Under the pieces are notes generated by a model. That model made no database searches and was not told the DNA's origin. It worked only from the letters and a program-made list of their open reading frames with translations. Below are positions 38,609-47,762 of a stretch of DNA of 64,000 bases, piece after piece; the stretch's first letter is position 1; every line of letters starts with the position of its first letter. The stretch is taken from contig CAJXKF010000003.1 in assembly GCA_913055695.1 (NCBI GenBank), positions 62,001 to 126,000 of the forward strand. Reading direction: 5' to 3'. Source of the DNA: an uncultured Methylophaga sp. Lineage in GTDB: Bacteria > Pseudomonadota > Gammaproteobacteria > Nitrosococcales > Methylophagaceae. The position numbers and the translations under genes were made by a program.

Positions 38609-39898
38609 CTATGCCGACTGTTCCCGGGCTACCGCACGATAAGCAATATCGGTTCTGTAGTAAGCATCGTTCCAGCTGATTTCCTTCAGCGCGTCATAGG
38701 CAGCTGCCTGAGCCGCAGCGACGGATTCACCCAGCGCGGTCACGCAAAGCACACGACCACCGGCTGTCACCACGTCATCACCGTGACTCGCAGTGCCGGC
38801 GTGGAAGACCTTGCTGCCTTTGCTTTCTGCTTTATCGATACCGGAAATTACATCGCCTTTACGATACACATCCGGATAACCACCTGCTGCCATGACCACA
38901 CCAATCGCCGCTCGCGGATCCCAGTGGGCTTCGACCTGATTCAGGCGGCCATCGAGTGCTGCTTCACACAGCTCGACCAGATCCGACCGCAGACGCATCA
39001 GAATCGGCTGGGTTTCAGGATCACCAAAGCGGCAATTGAATTCGACGACTTTAGGTGCGCCTGTGTCATCAATCATCAGTCCGGCATAGAGAAAACCGAC
39101 ATAAGGCCGCCCATCTGCGGCCATGCCTTTGACAGTCGGCTCGATCACTTCATCCATAATGCGCTGATAGACGGCATCAGTGACCACCGGGGCCGGAGAA
39201 TAGGCGCCCATACCGCCAGTGTTGGGGCCTTTATCACCATTGTCACGGGCCTTGTGATCCTGCGAAGTCGCCAGCGGCAGAATATGTTCGCCGTCGACCA
39301 TAACGATAAAACTGGCTTCTTCACCGGTCATGAATTCTTCGATCACAACACGGTGGCCGGCATCACCGAACTTATTGCCTGACAGCATATCTTCAACAGC
39401 TTCAATCGCTTCAGCTTCAGTCTGGGCGACAATGACGCCCTTACCGGCAGCGAGACCGTCAGCTTTAACGACAATCGGAGCACCTTGTGCACGAATATAG
39501 TCTTTCGCCTCATCCACTTCGGTAAAGACTTTGTAGGCTGCGGTCGGGATTTGATGGCGGGCCAGAAAGTCTTTGGTGAAGCTTTTTGAAGCTTCCAGTT
39601 CAGCAGCGGCTTTGCTGGGGCCGAAACAGTTGAGACCGGCTTGTTGAAAGGCATCCACCACGCCCATCACTAGTGGTACTTCGGGACCGACCACGGTCAG
39701 ATCGATGGCATTGTCTCTAGCGTAAGACACCAGTCCTTCAATATCTTCGACCTTGATATCGACATTGCTGATACCGGGCTCGTTGGCAGTGCCGGGGTTA
39801 CCCGGGGCAACAAAGACCTGCGGTTGTTTTGGAGAGTGACTGAGTTTCCAGGCCAGCGCGTGTTCGCGCCCGCCACTGCCGATAACAAGAACTTTCAT
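38609..39898 (-). CDS. purD: Phosphoribosylamine-glycine ligase (GAR synthetase)
   Basis: PurD joins glycine to phosphoribosylamine in purine synthesis. The N-terminal MKVLVIGSGGREHALAWKL, the ATP-grasp part with VKADGLAAGKGVIVA and the C-terminal domain with RVLCVTALG are complete. The frame extends 38 codons upstream, but ATG 39898 gives the canonical start and 429 residues. It is not next to purH, its usual partner. Confidence 0.97.
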   Translation of the reverse strand: MKVLVIGSGGREHALAWKLSHSPKQPQVFVAPGNPGTANEPGISNVDIKVEDIEGLVSYARDNAIDLTVVGPEVPLVMGVVDAFQQAGLNCFGPSKAAAELEASKSFTKDFLARHQIPTAAYKVFTEVDEAKDYIRAQGAPIVVKADGLAAGKGVIVAQTEAEAIEAVEDMLSGNKFGDAGHRVVIEEFMTGEEASFIVMVDGEHILPLATSQDHKARDNGDKGPNTGGMGAYSPAPVVTDAVYQRIMDEVIEPTVKGMAADGRPYVGFLYAGLMIDDTGAPKVVEFNCRFGDPETQPILMRLRSDLVELCEAALDGRLNQVEAHWDPRAAIGVVMAAGGYPDVYRKGDVISGIDKAESKGSKVFHAGTASHGDDVVTAGGRVLCVTALGESVAAAQAAAYDALKEISWNDAYYRTDIAYRAVAREQSA

Positions 39899-40061
39899 AG
39901 ATTCGCCGAAAAAGTATGCTGAAAAGTCGATAATAATACCGTAGATAGGCTGATTTCTAAACAAAAGTGATCGTCTTTTGCTGCTGCCAGACGCAATTGC
40001 AAAGGGCATCACTTTTAATTATCTTGAAGCCGAGACAGCAGCGACAAAAAGGACCGGAAGC

Positions 40062-40733
40062 GTGGAAGATCTGAAAACCTCGGAAGCCTGGCGAGTGTTT
40101 CGCATCCAGGCGGAGTTGATAGACGGTATCGAAACGCTCAATGAACTGGGTCCGGCCGTGTCTATTTTCGGCAGCGCGCGGCTCACTGAAGATTCTCCCT
40201 ATTATGATGATGCGCGCAGCGTCGCTCGCAGTCTGTCTCAAGCCGGGATCTCGGTCATCACCGGCGGCGGCCCCGGTATAATGGGCGCAGCCAATGCAGG
40301 CGCGTTGCATCAGGGTGGTCGCTCTGTCGGCCTCAATATCGAACTCCCTCATGAGCAGCTCGCCAACCCGAGCCAGGACACCCGTCTCAGTTTCCGCTAT
40401 TTTTTTGTGCGCAAGCTGATGTTCGTCAAATACTCGATTGGTTACGTTGTATTCCCCGGTGGTTTTGGCACGCTGGACGAGTTCTTCGAAGCTCTGACCC
40501 TGATGCAGACCCAGAAAATACGCCACTTTCCGGTCATTCTGTATGGTTCCTCATTCTGGCAGGGCCTGCTTGACTGGCTGAAACAGCAGATGGTGGGGCT
40601 GGGTTGTATCGATCCGGATGATCTGTTCCTGTTTCGCGTCATCGATAAACCCGACGAGGTGCTGCCTGTGATTAAAGCGCATGTCGACAGCCTGTCAGAA
40701 CGTTCGGAAGGCGAACAACGCTCAACGATTTGA
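40062..40733 (+). CDS. LOG-family protein (TIGR00730-type nucleotide phosphoribohydrolase)
   Basis: The Rossmann-like protein has ITGGGPGIMGAANAGA and the catalytic/nucleotide motif FPGGFGTLDEFFEAL (PGGxGTxxE). LOG enzymes release ribose 5-phosphate from cytokinin nucleotides or AMP; bacterial homologues often hydrolyse AMP. The first conserved block is SEAWRVFRIQAELIDG. GTG 40062 is chosen because AAAAGGA lies about 8 nt upstream; the frame opens at a TTG at 39978. Length is 223 residues. The stop codon is inside an FNR-like box for hemN. Confidence 0.85.
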   Translation: MEDLKTSEAWRVFRIQAELIDGIETLNELGPAVSIFGSARLTEDSPYYDDARSVARSLSQAGISVITGGGPGIMGAANAGALHQGGRSVGLNIELPHEQLANPSQDTRLSFRYFFVRKLMFVKYSIGYVVFPGGFGTLDEFFEALTLMQTQKIRHFPVILYGSSFWQGLLDWLKQQMVGLGCIDPDDLFLFRVIDKPDEVLPVIKAHVDSLSERSEGEQRSTI

Positions 40734-40743
40734 TCCAGGTCAA
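40730..40743 (+). promoter_or_regulatory. FNR/ANR-type box upstream of hemN
   Basis: TTGATCCAGGTCAA matches nine of ten positions of the FNR consensus TTGAT-N4-ATCAA. A -10 TATACT at 40784-40789 predicts a start near 40796, placing the box centre about 60 bp upstream, the class I activator position. It overlaps the stop codon of the LOG gene. Confidence 0.6.
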
Positions 40744-40816
40744 GACAAGTCCAATCAGCCCGATTCGCTCAGTTTATCGAGGTTATACTCTGCTCAAAAT
40801 TTGAACAGGTCTGATT

Positions 40817-42196
40817 ATGAGCGACTCCCTACAATTCGACGTTGATCTGATTCAGCGCTATGACAATGCCGGCCCACGCTATACCTCATACCCGACTGCG
40901 GTTGAGTTCCACGAGGGCTTCAACACGACCAGCTATAAAAAGCATATCGAACACTCCAATCAGCGCGGCGGCCCTTTATCACTCTATTTCCACCTGCCAT
41001 TTTGCGACACCGTCTGTTTTTACTGCGCCTGCAATAAAGTCGTCACCAAAAACCGCGCCCATGCCGAACCCTATCTGCATAACCTCTACAAGGAAATGGC
41101 GATGCAGGCAGAGCTGTTTGACCAGCACCGCGTCGTCGAACAACTGCACTGGGGCGGCGGCACGCCGACCTTTATCAGCCACCAGCAGATGCGGGAACTG
41201 ATGCGCGTGACCCGGCAACTGTTCAAGCTGGCAGAAGATGATCAGGGCGAGTTTTCAATTGAAGTCGACCCGCGTGAGGCCAGTGCCGGGACAATCGCCT
41301 TATTGCGTGAAATCGGTTTTAACCGCCTCAGCCTGGGATTGCAGGACTTTGATCCTCAGGTGCAAAAAGCGGTGAACCGGATTCAGTCTGAAGCAGAGAC
41401 TTTTGCGGTGCTGGAAGCCGCACGCCGGGAAGGCTTTCGCGGTGTCAGCCTGGATCTGATTTACGGCCTGCCGCATCAGACTGTCACCAGCTTCAATGAA
41501 ACACTTGATAAAGTCATTGCTGCCGCTCCCGACAGGCTGTCGGTATTCAATTATGCTCACCTGCCGGAACGCTTTCGCACCCAGAGACAGATCCGCACTG
41601 AAGACCTGCCGACAGCACGCGCCAAACTCGATATTCTGCAAAGCACTATCGACAAACTGACCAGCGCCGGTTATGTCTATATCGGCATGGATCATTTCGC
41701 CAAGCCGGATGACGAACTGACTCTCGCGCAACAGAAAAAACAGCTTTATCGAAACTTTCAGGGCTACTCCACCCATGCCGAGTGTGACCTCATCGGATTC
41801 GGTGTTACCTCCATCAGCATGGTGGGGGATTCCTACAGCCAGAATGTCAGAACCCTGGTGGAATATGACAGCGCCATCCAGGCAGGTGAATTAGCTGTGT
41901 TTCGCGGTATCGAACTGGATCAGGATGACAAACTGCGCCGCGATATCATCTCTCAACTTATTTGCCACTTTTCTCTCGATATCGCTGACATTGAACGCCA
42001 CTACCCCATCGATTTCGCCGAATATTTCCATGCCGTGTTTCCGCAACTGGAACAGTTTGCCCGTGACGGGCTGTTGCAGTATAACTGGGAACATATTGAG
42101 GTGTTGCCCGCCGGCCGTCTGCTGATTCGTCACATTTGTATGGCTTTTGATAAATACAGCCAGGGATCGCAGCAGCGTTTTTCCAAAGTTATCTGA
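40817..42196 (+). CDS. hemN: Oxygen-independent coproporphyrinogen III oxidase
   Basis: HemN is a radical-SAM enzyme making protoporphyrinogen IX without oxygen. The iron-sulfur site is in FCDTVCFYCACNKV (CxxxCxxC with the extra Cys). YTSYPTAVEF and GGGTPTF are the N-terminal SAM motifs, and DHFAKPDDEL and STHAECDLIGFGVTSIS belong to the HemN C-terminal half. Length 459 residues distinguishes true HemN from shorter HemW. An FNR-like box upstream suggests low-oxygen induction, complementing hemF. Confidence 0.97.
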   Translation: MSDSLQFDVDLIQRYDNAGPRYTSYPTAVEFHEGFNTTSYKKHIEHSNQRGGPLSLYFHLPFCDTVCFYCACNKVVTKNRAHAEPYLHNLYKEMAMQAELFDQHRVVEQLHWGGGTPTFISHQQMRELMRVTRQLFKLAEDDQGEFSIEVDPREASAGTIALLREIGFNRLSLGLQDFDPQVQKAVNRIQSEAETFAVLEAARREGFRGVSLDLIYGLPHQTVTSFNETLDKVIAAAPDRLSVFNYAHLPERFRTQRQIRTEDLPTARAKLDILQSTIDKLTSAGYVYIGMDHFAKPDDELTLAQQKKQLYRNFQGYSTHAECDLIGFGVTSISMVGDSYSQNVRTLVEYDSAIQAGELAVFRGIELDQDDKLRRDIISQLICHFSLDIADIERHYPIDFAEYFHAVFPQLEQFARDGLLQYNWEHIEVLPAGRLLIRHICMAFDKYSQGSQQRFSKVI

Positions 42197-42260
42197 TTAC
42201 GGCAATTACGCTTAACGATCCCGCAACGCTTCAGCTACACTTAAGCACAGCAATCGCAGT

Positions 42261-42295
42261 TCCCTCTCCCTGAGGTAGAGGGCTTAGATGAGGGT
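42261..42295 (+). repeat. Degraded REP-like repeat
   Basis: CCCTCTCCCTGAGG...GAGGGCTTAGATGAGGG resembles the dispersed 'CCCTCTCCC..GGGAGAGGG.TAGGG TGAGGG' element of many bacteria (recollection). It fills the 137-bp hemN-ClC gap and could form a weak hairpin. Confidence 0.45.
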
Positions 42296-42333
42296 CTACC
42301 TCAAAGGCAAGCAACCGGGTTATTAAAGGCGAC

Positions 42334-44067
42334 ATGCTGGAGAAGATCAGACAATACTTCATATTCGGTGACTCGGCAGTCAAACTTTACGGGCTCGCGA
42401 TTCTCACCGGTATCCTCGCCAGCCTTATTATTATCGCCTTGCGCTTGTTTATTGACGGCGGTCAGATTCTGATTTTCCCCACCGGCAAGGTTGAAGACTT
42501 TGCCAACCTGTCCTGGCAATGGGTACTGGGTCTGCCGGTAGCCGGTGGTCTGTTGATTGGTCTGCTGCTCTATGGCCTCAAGCCGGAGCAACGCAACACC
42601 GGTGTGGTTCATGTCATCGAGCGGCTGTCTTCTCATCAAGGGCGTCTGCCCTGGCAGAATGCCCTCCGCCAGTTCTTCGGTGCCGGCATCGCCCTGATTA
42701 CCGGTCATTCAGTCGGCCGTGAAGGCCCCAGTGTGCACCTGGGTGCTGCGAGTGGCAGTCAGCTCGCGAGCATTCTGGAACTGCCGAATAACAGTGTCCG
42801 CATTCTGGTGGCTTGTGGCGCAGCCGCTGCCATTGCCGCTTCATTTAACACCCCTGTCGCCGGTGTTATTTTCGCGATGGAAGTCATCATGATGGAATAT
42901 CACATTGCCAGTTTTATTCCGGTCATTCTGTCGTCTGTTACCGGCGCTGTGCTGAGCCGCCTAACCTTCGGTGAGAGTGTGATTTTCGCCAATCTCACCG
43001 CTGATATGCAGTCGCTCTGGGAAATTCCCTATATCGTCCTGATGGGCGTTATTATCGGCGGTCTCGCTACCCTGTTCCTGCGCAGTCTCAGCTTCTTCTC
43101 CGGCTTGCTTCAGACACATCCCTTCTGGCTGCGAACAACCTACGCCGGCATTCTGGTGGGGCTGACAGGTTTGCTGGTGCCCGAAGTCATGGGCATGAGC
43201 TACAGCGCGATCAGCGGTATTTCCTCCAATGAAGCGGCCCTGTCTGGACTTGCACTGTTGATGGTTTTGAAGCTGGTCTTGTCCACTGCCTGTGTCGGTT
43301 TCGGCATTCCTGCCGGACTGATAGGTCCGACGCTGGTGGTGGGCGCCTGCGCCGGTGCGATATTGTGGATCGCCGGTAATGCTGTATTCCCTGGTCTGTC
43401 ATCAACCATGACCTTTTATGCCGTTATCGGCATGTGCGCCATGATGGGTGCCACGCTCAAAGCGCCGCTGGCGGCGCTGATGGCGATGCTGGAACTGACC
43501 GGCAATCCCAATATCATTCTGCCCGGCATGCTCGCTATCGTCTTCGCCAGTCTGATCAATCACGAATACTTCAAGCAGGACGCGCTGTTTATGAAGCTGC
43601 TGCGAACCCGCGGCGTCGACTATCGCAATGACCCCATCACTCAGACTTTGCGCCGGATCAGCGTCGCCAATGCCATGCAGCGTAACTTTATTATCATGTC
43701 GCAGCAGGTCAGCACCCAGGCTGCTGTGCATGCACTGGAATCCAATCCGGACTGGGTCTTAATCAAGAATGACAAGGATCCCATCGCCCTGATGCCGGCC
43801 GGCGATCTCGCCCGTGCCGTCAGTAGCGAAGAAGGTGAAGAGATTGATCTGATGCAGATCCCGGCAAACCGCCGCAATGTGCATAAAATCTCACTGCATG
43901 CCAGTCTGCGTGAAGCGGTGGAAGTGCTTAACAAGAATGATGTCGAAGCGCTCTTTGTCACCCGCATGACTGCGCCGATGATCGAGCGAACCTACGGCAT
44001 CCTGACCCGGGAAACCATCGAATCACACTATCAACTGCCCTATGCCGTGACCGCCAAACACCAATAG
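42334..44067 (+). CDS. ClC-family chloride channel/transporter with C-terminal CBS pair
   Basis: A 577-residue membrane protein with about ten to twelve helices. The gating glutamate is in GHSVGREGPSVHLGA. The first filter motif GSGIP is replaced by NTGVVHVIE, while GFGIPAGLIGPTL supplies the second. AMEVIMMEY has Val at the position of the proton-transfer glutamate of ClC antiporters, suggesting channel-type transport (inference). The last 150 residues form a CBS pair with LMPAGDLARAV and LREAVEVLNKNDVEALFV. ATG 42334 has AAAGG upstream. The substrate is presumably chloride. Confidence 0.88.
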   Translation: MLEKIRQYFIFGDSAVKLYGLAILTGILASLIIIALRLFIDGGQILIFPTGKVEDFANLSWQWVLGLPVAGGLLIGLLLYGLKPEQRNTGVVHVIERLSSHQGRLPWQNALRQFFGAGIALITGHSVGREGPSVHLGAASGSQLASILELPNNSVRILVACGAAAAIAASFNTPVAGVIFAMEVIMMEYHIASFIPVILSSVTGAVLSRLTFGESVIFANLTADMQSLWEIPYIVLMGVIIGGLATLFLRSLSFFSGLLQTHPFWLRTTYAGILVGLTGLLVPEVMGMSYSAISGISSNEAALSGLALLMVLKLVLSTACVGFGIPAGLIGPTLVVGACAGAILWIAGNAVFPGLSSTMTFYAVIGMCAMMGATLKAPLAALMAMLELTGNPNIILPGMLAIVFASLINHEYFKQDALFMKLLRTRGVDYRNDPITQTLRRISVANAMQRNFIIMSQQVSTQAAVHALESNPDWVLIKNDKDPIALMPAGDLARAVSSEEGEEIDLMQIPANRRNVHKISLHASLREAVEVLNKNDVEALFVTRMTAPMIERTYGILTRETIESHYQLPYAVTAKHQ

Positions 44068-44105
44068 TCCAATCGCGGTTAATGGGTTATAATGCGCGGC
44101 TTGTT

Positions 44106-44192
44106 GCCCAGGTGGTGAAATTGGTAGACACAAGGGACTTAAAATCCCTCGGCTTTGCGGCCGTGCCGGTTCGATTCCGGCCCTGGGCACCA
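44106..44192 (+). tRNA. tRNA-Leu(UAA)
   Basis: An 87-nt class II tRNA with long variable arm and encoded CCA. GCCCAGG pairs with CCTGGGC, the anticodon loop CTTAAAA gives anticodon TAA within GGGA/TCCC, and the T arm reads GGTTCGATTCC. It is 38 bp from the ClC stop and is followed by a terminator. Confidence 0.97.
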
Positions 44193-44207
44193 TCAAGAAT
44201 TTAAAAG

Positions 44208-44238
44208 CCTCAATACGGAAACGTGTTGAGGTTTTTTT
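44208..44238 (+). terminator. Terminator of tRNA-Leu
   Basis: CCTCAATACG/CGTGTTGAGG closes a GAAA tetraloop (one G-T wobble) and is followed by T7. Confidence 0.9.
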
Positions 44239-44307
44239 GTTGCCGAGCAATTATTAAAAATAATAAAGAGTATAAGTTAACTGCGAAATTAATCCCGCCA
44301 GGCCCGA

Positions 44308-45003
44308 TTATTTGGCCGCAACAACCTCTTCCAGCTTGAGCCCTGTCAATTCACGAATACTTCGCCATAGATAATAGAGGATGCCCATCGTCATCAACAT
44401 CGAGGGGATAGCAATAACAGGGTAGCTGTAAAGGGTCAGTTGTCCCAGCTCTTCATTAAAGGCCTGCGTGCCGGCCGGACTGGTGACAATGGCTTTTGCC
44501 AGGACGTAGTTCATGATTGCTGAAAAGGCAAAAGAGCCCGCCACAAAGTAAGTGGCTTTAAGCAGGCGAGCTTCAAACAGTTGACGACTGTTGGCTTGTT
44601 CCAGCTTGTCTTCAACCAGTTTGATATTCATCACCGCCGGGTTGAAAAGCAGAGTTCTCACCAGCGGATAAGGCGTAAATACCGACAGCAGCACGGCGAT
44701 GCCGATAAGACCGGGAACAGCCGCCTCTTTAATCGCCAGCCATTTGACATCGAGTGCCAACAGACCAATACCGCCTGTGAGTAAAATACTGATCAATCCC
44801 AGCAAGGCGATAAAATTAAATTTTCGATGTTTGATCAATTCAAACAGCCCCCAGCCGATAGGGAAAGCCAGCGCAATGATCAAACCGCCTGTAGCACCCA
44901 GATATTCCTCTGTGCTGAATTTCATCAGAATAATGGATGGCAGAATGATGCTGAGCAAGAGGTCCAGCATCGAATTGGATTTTTGCTTGGGTGATGTATT
45001 CAT
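44308..45003 (-). CDS. VC0807-family integral membrane protein
   Basis: A 231-residue inner-membrane protein with about six helices. Conserved blocks are LDLLLSIILPSIILMKFS, IIALAFPIGWGLFEL, LLTGGIGLLALDVKWLAIKE and SPAGTQAFNEELGQLTLYSY, which match what I recall of the VC0807 family. Function is unknown; some databases name relatives 'MFS-like' without proof. The frame opens at 45081, but ATG 45003 (MNTSPKQKSN) gives the family-like start. It is convergent with tRNA-Leu and divergent from the bd oxidase genes. Confidence 0.72.
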   Translation of the reverse strand: MNTSPKQKSNSMLDLLLSIILPSIILMKFSTEEYLGATGGLIIALAFPIGWGLFELIKHRKFNFIALLGLISILLTGGIGLLALDVKWLAIKEAAVPGLIGIAVLLSVFTPYPLVRTLLFNPAVMNIKLVEDKLEQANSRQLFEARLLKATYFVAGSFAFSAIMNYVLAKAIVTSPAGTQAFNEELGQLTLYSYPVIAIPSMLMTMGILYYLWRSIRELTGLKLEEVVAAK

Positions 45004-45342
45004 GTGTCTTTTTACGTTAACTTTTCTGTCTGAGGCCTTGCTCATCAAGACAACAGAGCAGCTGAGAAATTGCATAAGCATGCTTTATGAGCTTACTTTA
45101 GGACCTGCAATTTCTTAAATATCGTTAAACCCTACCGGTATGTATGAAAAAAGCAATCAGCATTCACATAATCTCATACTACTGCCTGGATAATTCGCTT
45201 TTGTTCACACAACTCCGGTCTCTGCCAGGCACAATAGAAAAATTCTTTCATTATTTATGTTTAATCCTGAATATTATTGACTCAACTATCAGTCACACAG
45301 TTGAATTGCTGATATCTGCAAATTAGATGAATGGGATTTGAA
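45004..45342. other. 339-bp divergent intergenic region upstream of the bd oxidase
   Basis: This AT-rich gap holds the promoters of the VC0807-family gene and of the bd oxidase operon. TTGCTGATATCTGCAA (45306-45321) is a near-palindrome (one central mismatch pair) just before the oxidase start and could be an operator or a translation-control hairpin. A 60-codon ORF at 45144-45326 has no ribosome site or family and is not accepted. No FNR box of good quality was found. Confidence 0.4.
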
Positions 45343-46728
45343 ATGACCGGACTGGAGCTCGACCCCGTACTACTCTCTCGATTGCAATTTGCTTTCACTA
45401 TCAGCTTCCACATCATTTTCCCGGCATTCACTATCGGTCTGGCCAGTTGGCTTGCGGTGGTGGAGGGTCTGTACCTGAAAACGGGCCGCAAGGTCTACCA
45501 GGACATCTACAAGATGTGGATAAAAATCTTTGCTGTCTGCTTTGGGATGGGGGTTGTCTCCGGCGTCGTGCTGTCTTATCAGTTCGGCACCAACTGGTCG
45601 GTTTTCTCGGACAAAGTCGGCAATGTGATTGGTCCCTTGCTGGGTTATGAGGTCTTGACTGCATTTTTTCTGGAAGCCTCATTCCTCGGCATTATGCTGT
45701 TTGGCTGGGGCCGGGTCAGCCAGAAAATGCATTTTGCCTCTACCGTCATTGTCGCTATCGGCACCATCATTTCAGCTTTCTGGATTTTGTCAGCCAATAG
45801 CTGGATGCAGACGCCGCAAGGTTTTGAAATCGGCGCTGACGGCATTCTCTATCCCACCAATTGGCTGGAAGTCATTTTCAACCCTTCTTTCCCCTATCGC
45901 TTTCTGCATATGCTGACTGCCGCCTATCTGACCACAGCTTTTGTTGTCAGCGGGGTGAGCGCCTTTTACTTGTGGCGGAAAGTTTATACCGAGCATGCCA
46001 GGGTCATGTTCGCCATGGCGATGCTGATTGCGGTCTTTGTAGCCCCTGTCCAGTTACTGATTGGCCACGCGCATGGCGAAAACACCATGCATCATCAGCC
46101 TGTCAAAGTCGCTGCCATGGAGGGTAACTGGGAACAGGGCGGTCACAAACCGCTTTACCTGTTCGGCATGCCTAACGAAGACACCGAAAGCACCGATTAT
46201 GGTATTACCATCCCCGGCGGCGCGAGCTGGATATTAACGGGGTCAACCGAGGGTGTCATTCCCGGGCTCCAGGATGTGCCGAAGGAAGAGCGGCCACCGG
46301 TGGCAATAGTTTTCTGGTCTTTCCGTGTTATGGTCGGTATGGGTATGGCAATGCTGTTGACCGGTTTTATTGCGGCAATACTTTTCTTCAGAAAGCGTTT
46401 GTTTCAGTCAAGAAAATTTCAACTCTGGTGCATGGCCATGACTCCCAGCGGTTTTATCGCTGTATTGGCTGGCTGGTTTGTGACTGAAATCGGCCGGCAA
46501 CCCTTCACTGTTTATGGCGTGTTGAAAACCAGTGACAGCATATCGCCGGTCATTGCCGAACAGGTCGCGTTGAGCCTGGGCATTTTTATTGTCTTTTACA
46601 CACTGATTTTTGGCGCCGGCAGCTATTACATTCTGAAATTGATTTCAAAAGGACCGGCAAAACAGGCTGAAGGTTACTACGAGCATGGTCATGAAACCAT
46701 TGCACCGCGCTTCGCTGGCGATCATTGA
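45343..46728 (+). CDS. cioA: Cytochrome bd ubiquinol oxidase subunit I, CioA type
   Basis: Subunit I carries hemes b558, b595 and d and the quinol site. FTISFHIIFPAFTIGL holds the N-terminal heme ligand histidine, GVVSGVVLSYQFGTNW the central region and TEIGRQPFTVYGVLKT the GRQP signature. The Q loop is short and the protein has 461 residues (E. coli CydA about 522), so it belongs to the cyanide-insensitive CioA branch. ATG 45343 aligns with the family start and has GGGA 6 nt upstream; ATG 45331 is possible. cioB and a DUF2474-like gene follow. It serves terminal oxidation of quinol. Confidence 0.93.
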   Translation: MTGLELDPVLLSRLQFAFTISFHIIFPAFTIGLASWLAVVEGLYLKTGRKVYQDIYKMWIKIFAVCFGMGVVSGVVLSYQFGTNWSVFSDKVGNVIGPLLGYEVLTAFFLEASFLGIMLFGWGRVSQKMHFASTVIVAIGTIISAFWILSANSWMQTPQGFEIGADGILYPTNWLEVIFNPSFPYRFLHMLTAAYLTTAFVVSGVSAFYLWRKVYTEHARVMFAMAMLIAVFVAPVQLLIGHAHGENTMHHQPVKVAAMEGNWEQGGHKPLYLFGMPNEDTESTDYGITIPGGASWILTGSTEGVIPGLQDVPKEERPPVAIVFWSFRVMVGMGMAMLLTGFIAAILFFRKRLFQSRKFQLWCMAMTPSGFIAVLAGWFVTEIGRQPFTVYGVLKTSDSISPVIAEQVALSLGIFIVFYTLIFGAGSYYILKLISKGPAKQAEGYYEHGHETIAPRFAGDH

Positions 46729-46742
46729 GGGAAGGCTGGATT

Positions 46743-47762
46743 ATGTTTGATTTTTCATCATGGCTGGATTTGCCCCTGATATGGGCCGGTATCATTGCTG
46801 CCGCCATATTCATCTATGTGCTGCTGGATGGCTTTGATCTCGGTTGTGGCATTCTTTTTCCTTTCGCGCCGTCCGACCAATCCCGCGATAGCATCATGAA
46901 CTCAATCGCGCCGTTCTGGGACGGCAATGAAACCTGGCTTGTTCTGGGTGGTGGGGGCTTGTTTGCCGCCTTCCCGCTTGCCTACGCAGTGTTGATGCCT
47001 GCGCTCTACCTGCCGGTGATTCTGATGCTGCTTGGACTGATTTTCAGAGGGGTGGCGTTTGAGTTCCGTTTTAAAACCGAAGGCCGGGATCGCAAGTTAT
47101 GGGACTTATCCTTCCACATTGGCTCTATGCTGGCGGCTTTTATGCAGGGCATCATTCTCGGCAATATTGTTCAGGGCATTGAAGTCGCTCAACGAAGTTT
47201 TGCCGGCGGTCCACTCGACTGGGCCAATGGTTTTGCGCTGGTTACCGGTATCGCACTGGTATTCGGCTATGCCCTGATTGGTGCCACCTGGCTGATCTGG
47301 AAAAGTGAAAACGACACGCAGATCTGGGCCCGCCGTGTTGCCAGTTACGTGACCGCCTATGTGTTACTGGGCATGGCGCTCGTCAGCATCTATATGCCAC
47401 TCAATGCAGAGCGCATTCAGACACTCTGGTTCAGCCTGCCTAATATTCTTTATCTGGCGCCCATTCCTGTGCTGACTTTTGTCGCATTTTTAGGCTTATG
47501 GCGGGATATTCACAGCCGCCGCGAGCTGAGCCCGTTTTTACTGACGATATTCATTTTCCTGCTCGGTTACGCCGGGGTAATAATCAGCATCTATCCCTGG
47601 ATAGTGCCTTTCAGCTTCACGGTATGGGAGGCCGCCGCAGTCTCGACTTCACAGTCTCTCCTGCTTGTTGGTACCGCGATTTTCCTGCCCATCATTCTGG
47701 CGTATACGGCATACAGCTATTACGTTTTCAGGGGAAAAACCAGTGATGAGATTCATTACTGA
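46743..47762 (+). CDS. cioB: Cytochrome bd ubiquinol oxidase subunit II, CioB type
   Basis: Subunit II stabilises the bd oxidase and shares the helix-bundle fold of subunit I. It has IYVLLDGFDLGCGILFPF, FWDGNETWLVLGGGGLFAAF and MLLGLIFRGVAFEFRFK, all family blocks, and about eight helices. Length is 339 residues. ATG 46743 follows GGGAAGG upstream. A third, very small membrane gene overlaps its last 17 bp. Confidence 0.95.
   Translation: MFDFSSWLDLPLIWAGIIAAAIFIYVLLDGFDLGCGILFPFAPSDQSRDSIMNSIAPFWDGNETWLVLGGGGLFAAFPLAYAVLMPALYLPVILMLLGLIFRGVAFEFRFKTEGRDRKLWDLSFHIGSMLAAFMQGIILGNIVQGIEVAQRSFAGGPLDWANGFALVTGIALVFGYALIGATWLIWKSENDTQIWARRVASYVTAYVLLGMALVSIYMPLNAERIQTLWFSLPNILYLAPIPVLTFVAFLGLWRDIHSRRELSPFLLTIFIFLLGYAGVIISIYPWIVPFSFTVWEAAAVSTSQSLLLVGTAIFLPIILAYTAYSYYVFRGKTSDEIHY

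Noticed and set aside
38606-39382. 258-codon plus-strand frame opposite purD
   Set aside because: Shadow of purD, whose motifs are complete on the minus strand.
45144-45326. 60-codon ORF before the bd oxidase
   Set aside because: No ribosome site, low-complexity hydrophobic content and no family; the region is AT-rich promoter sequence.
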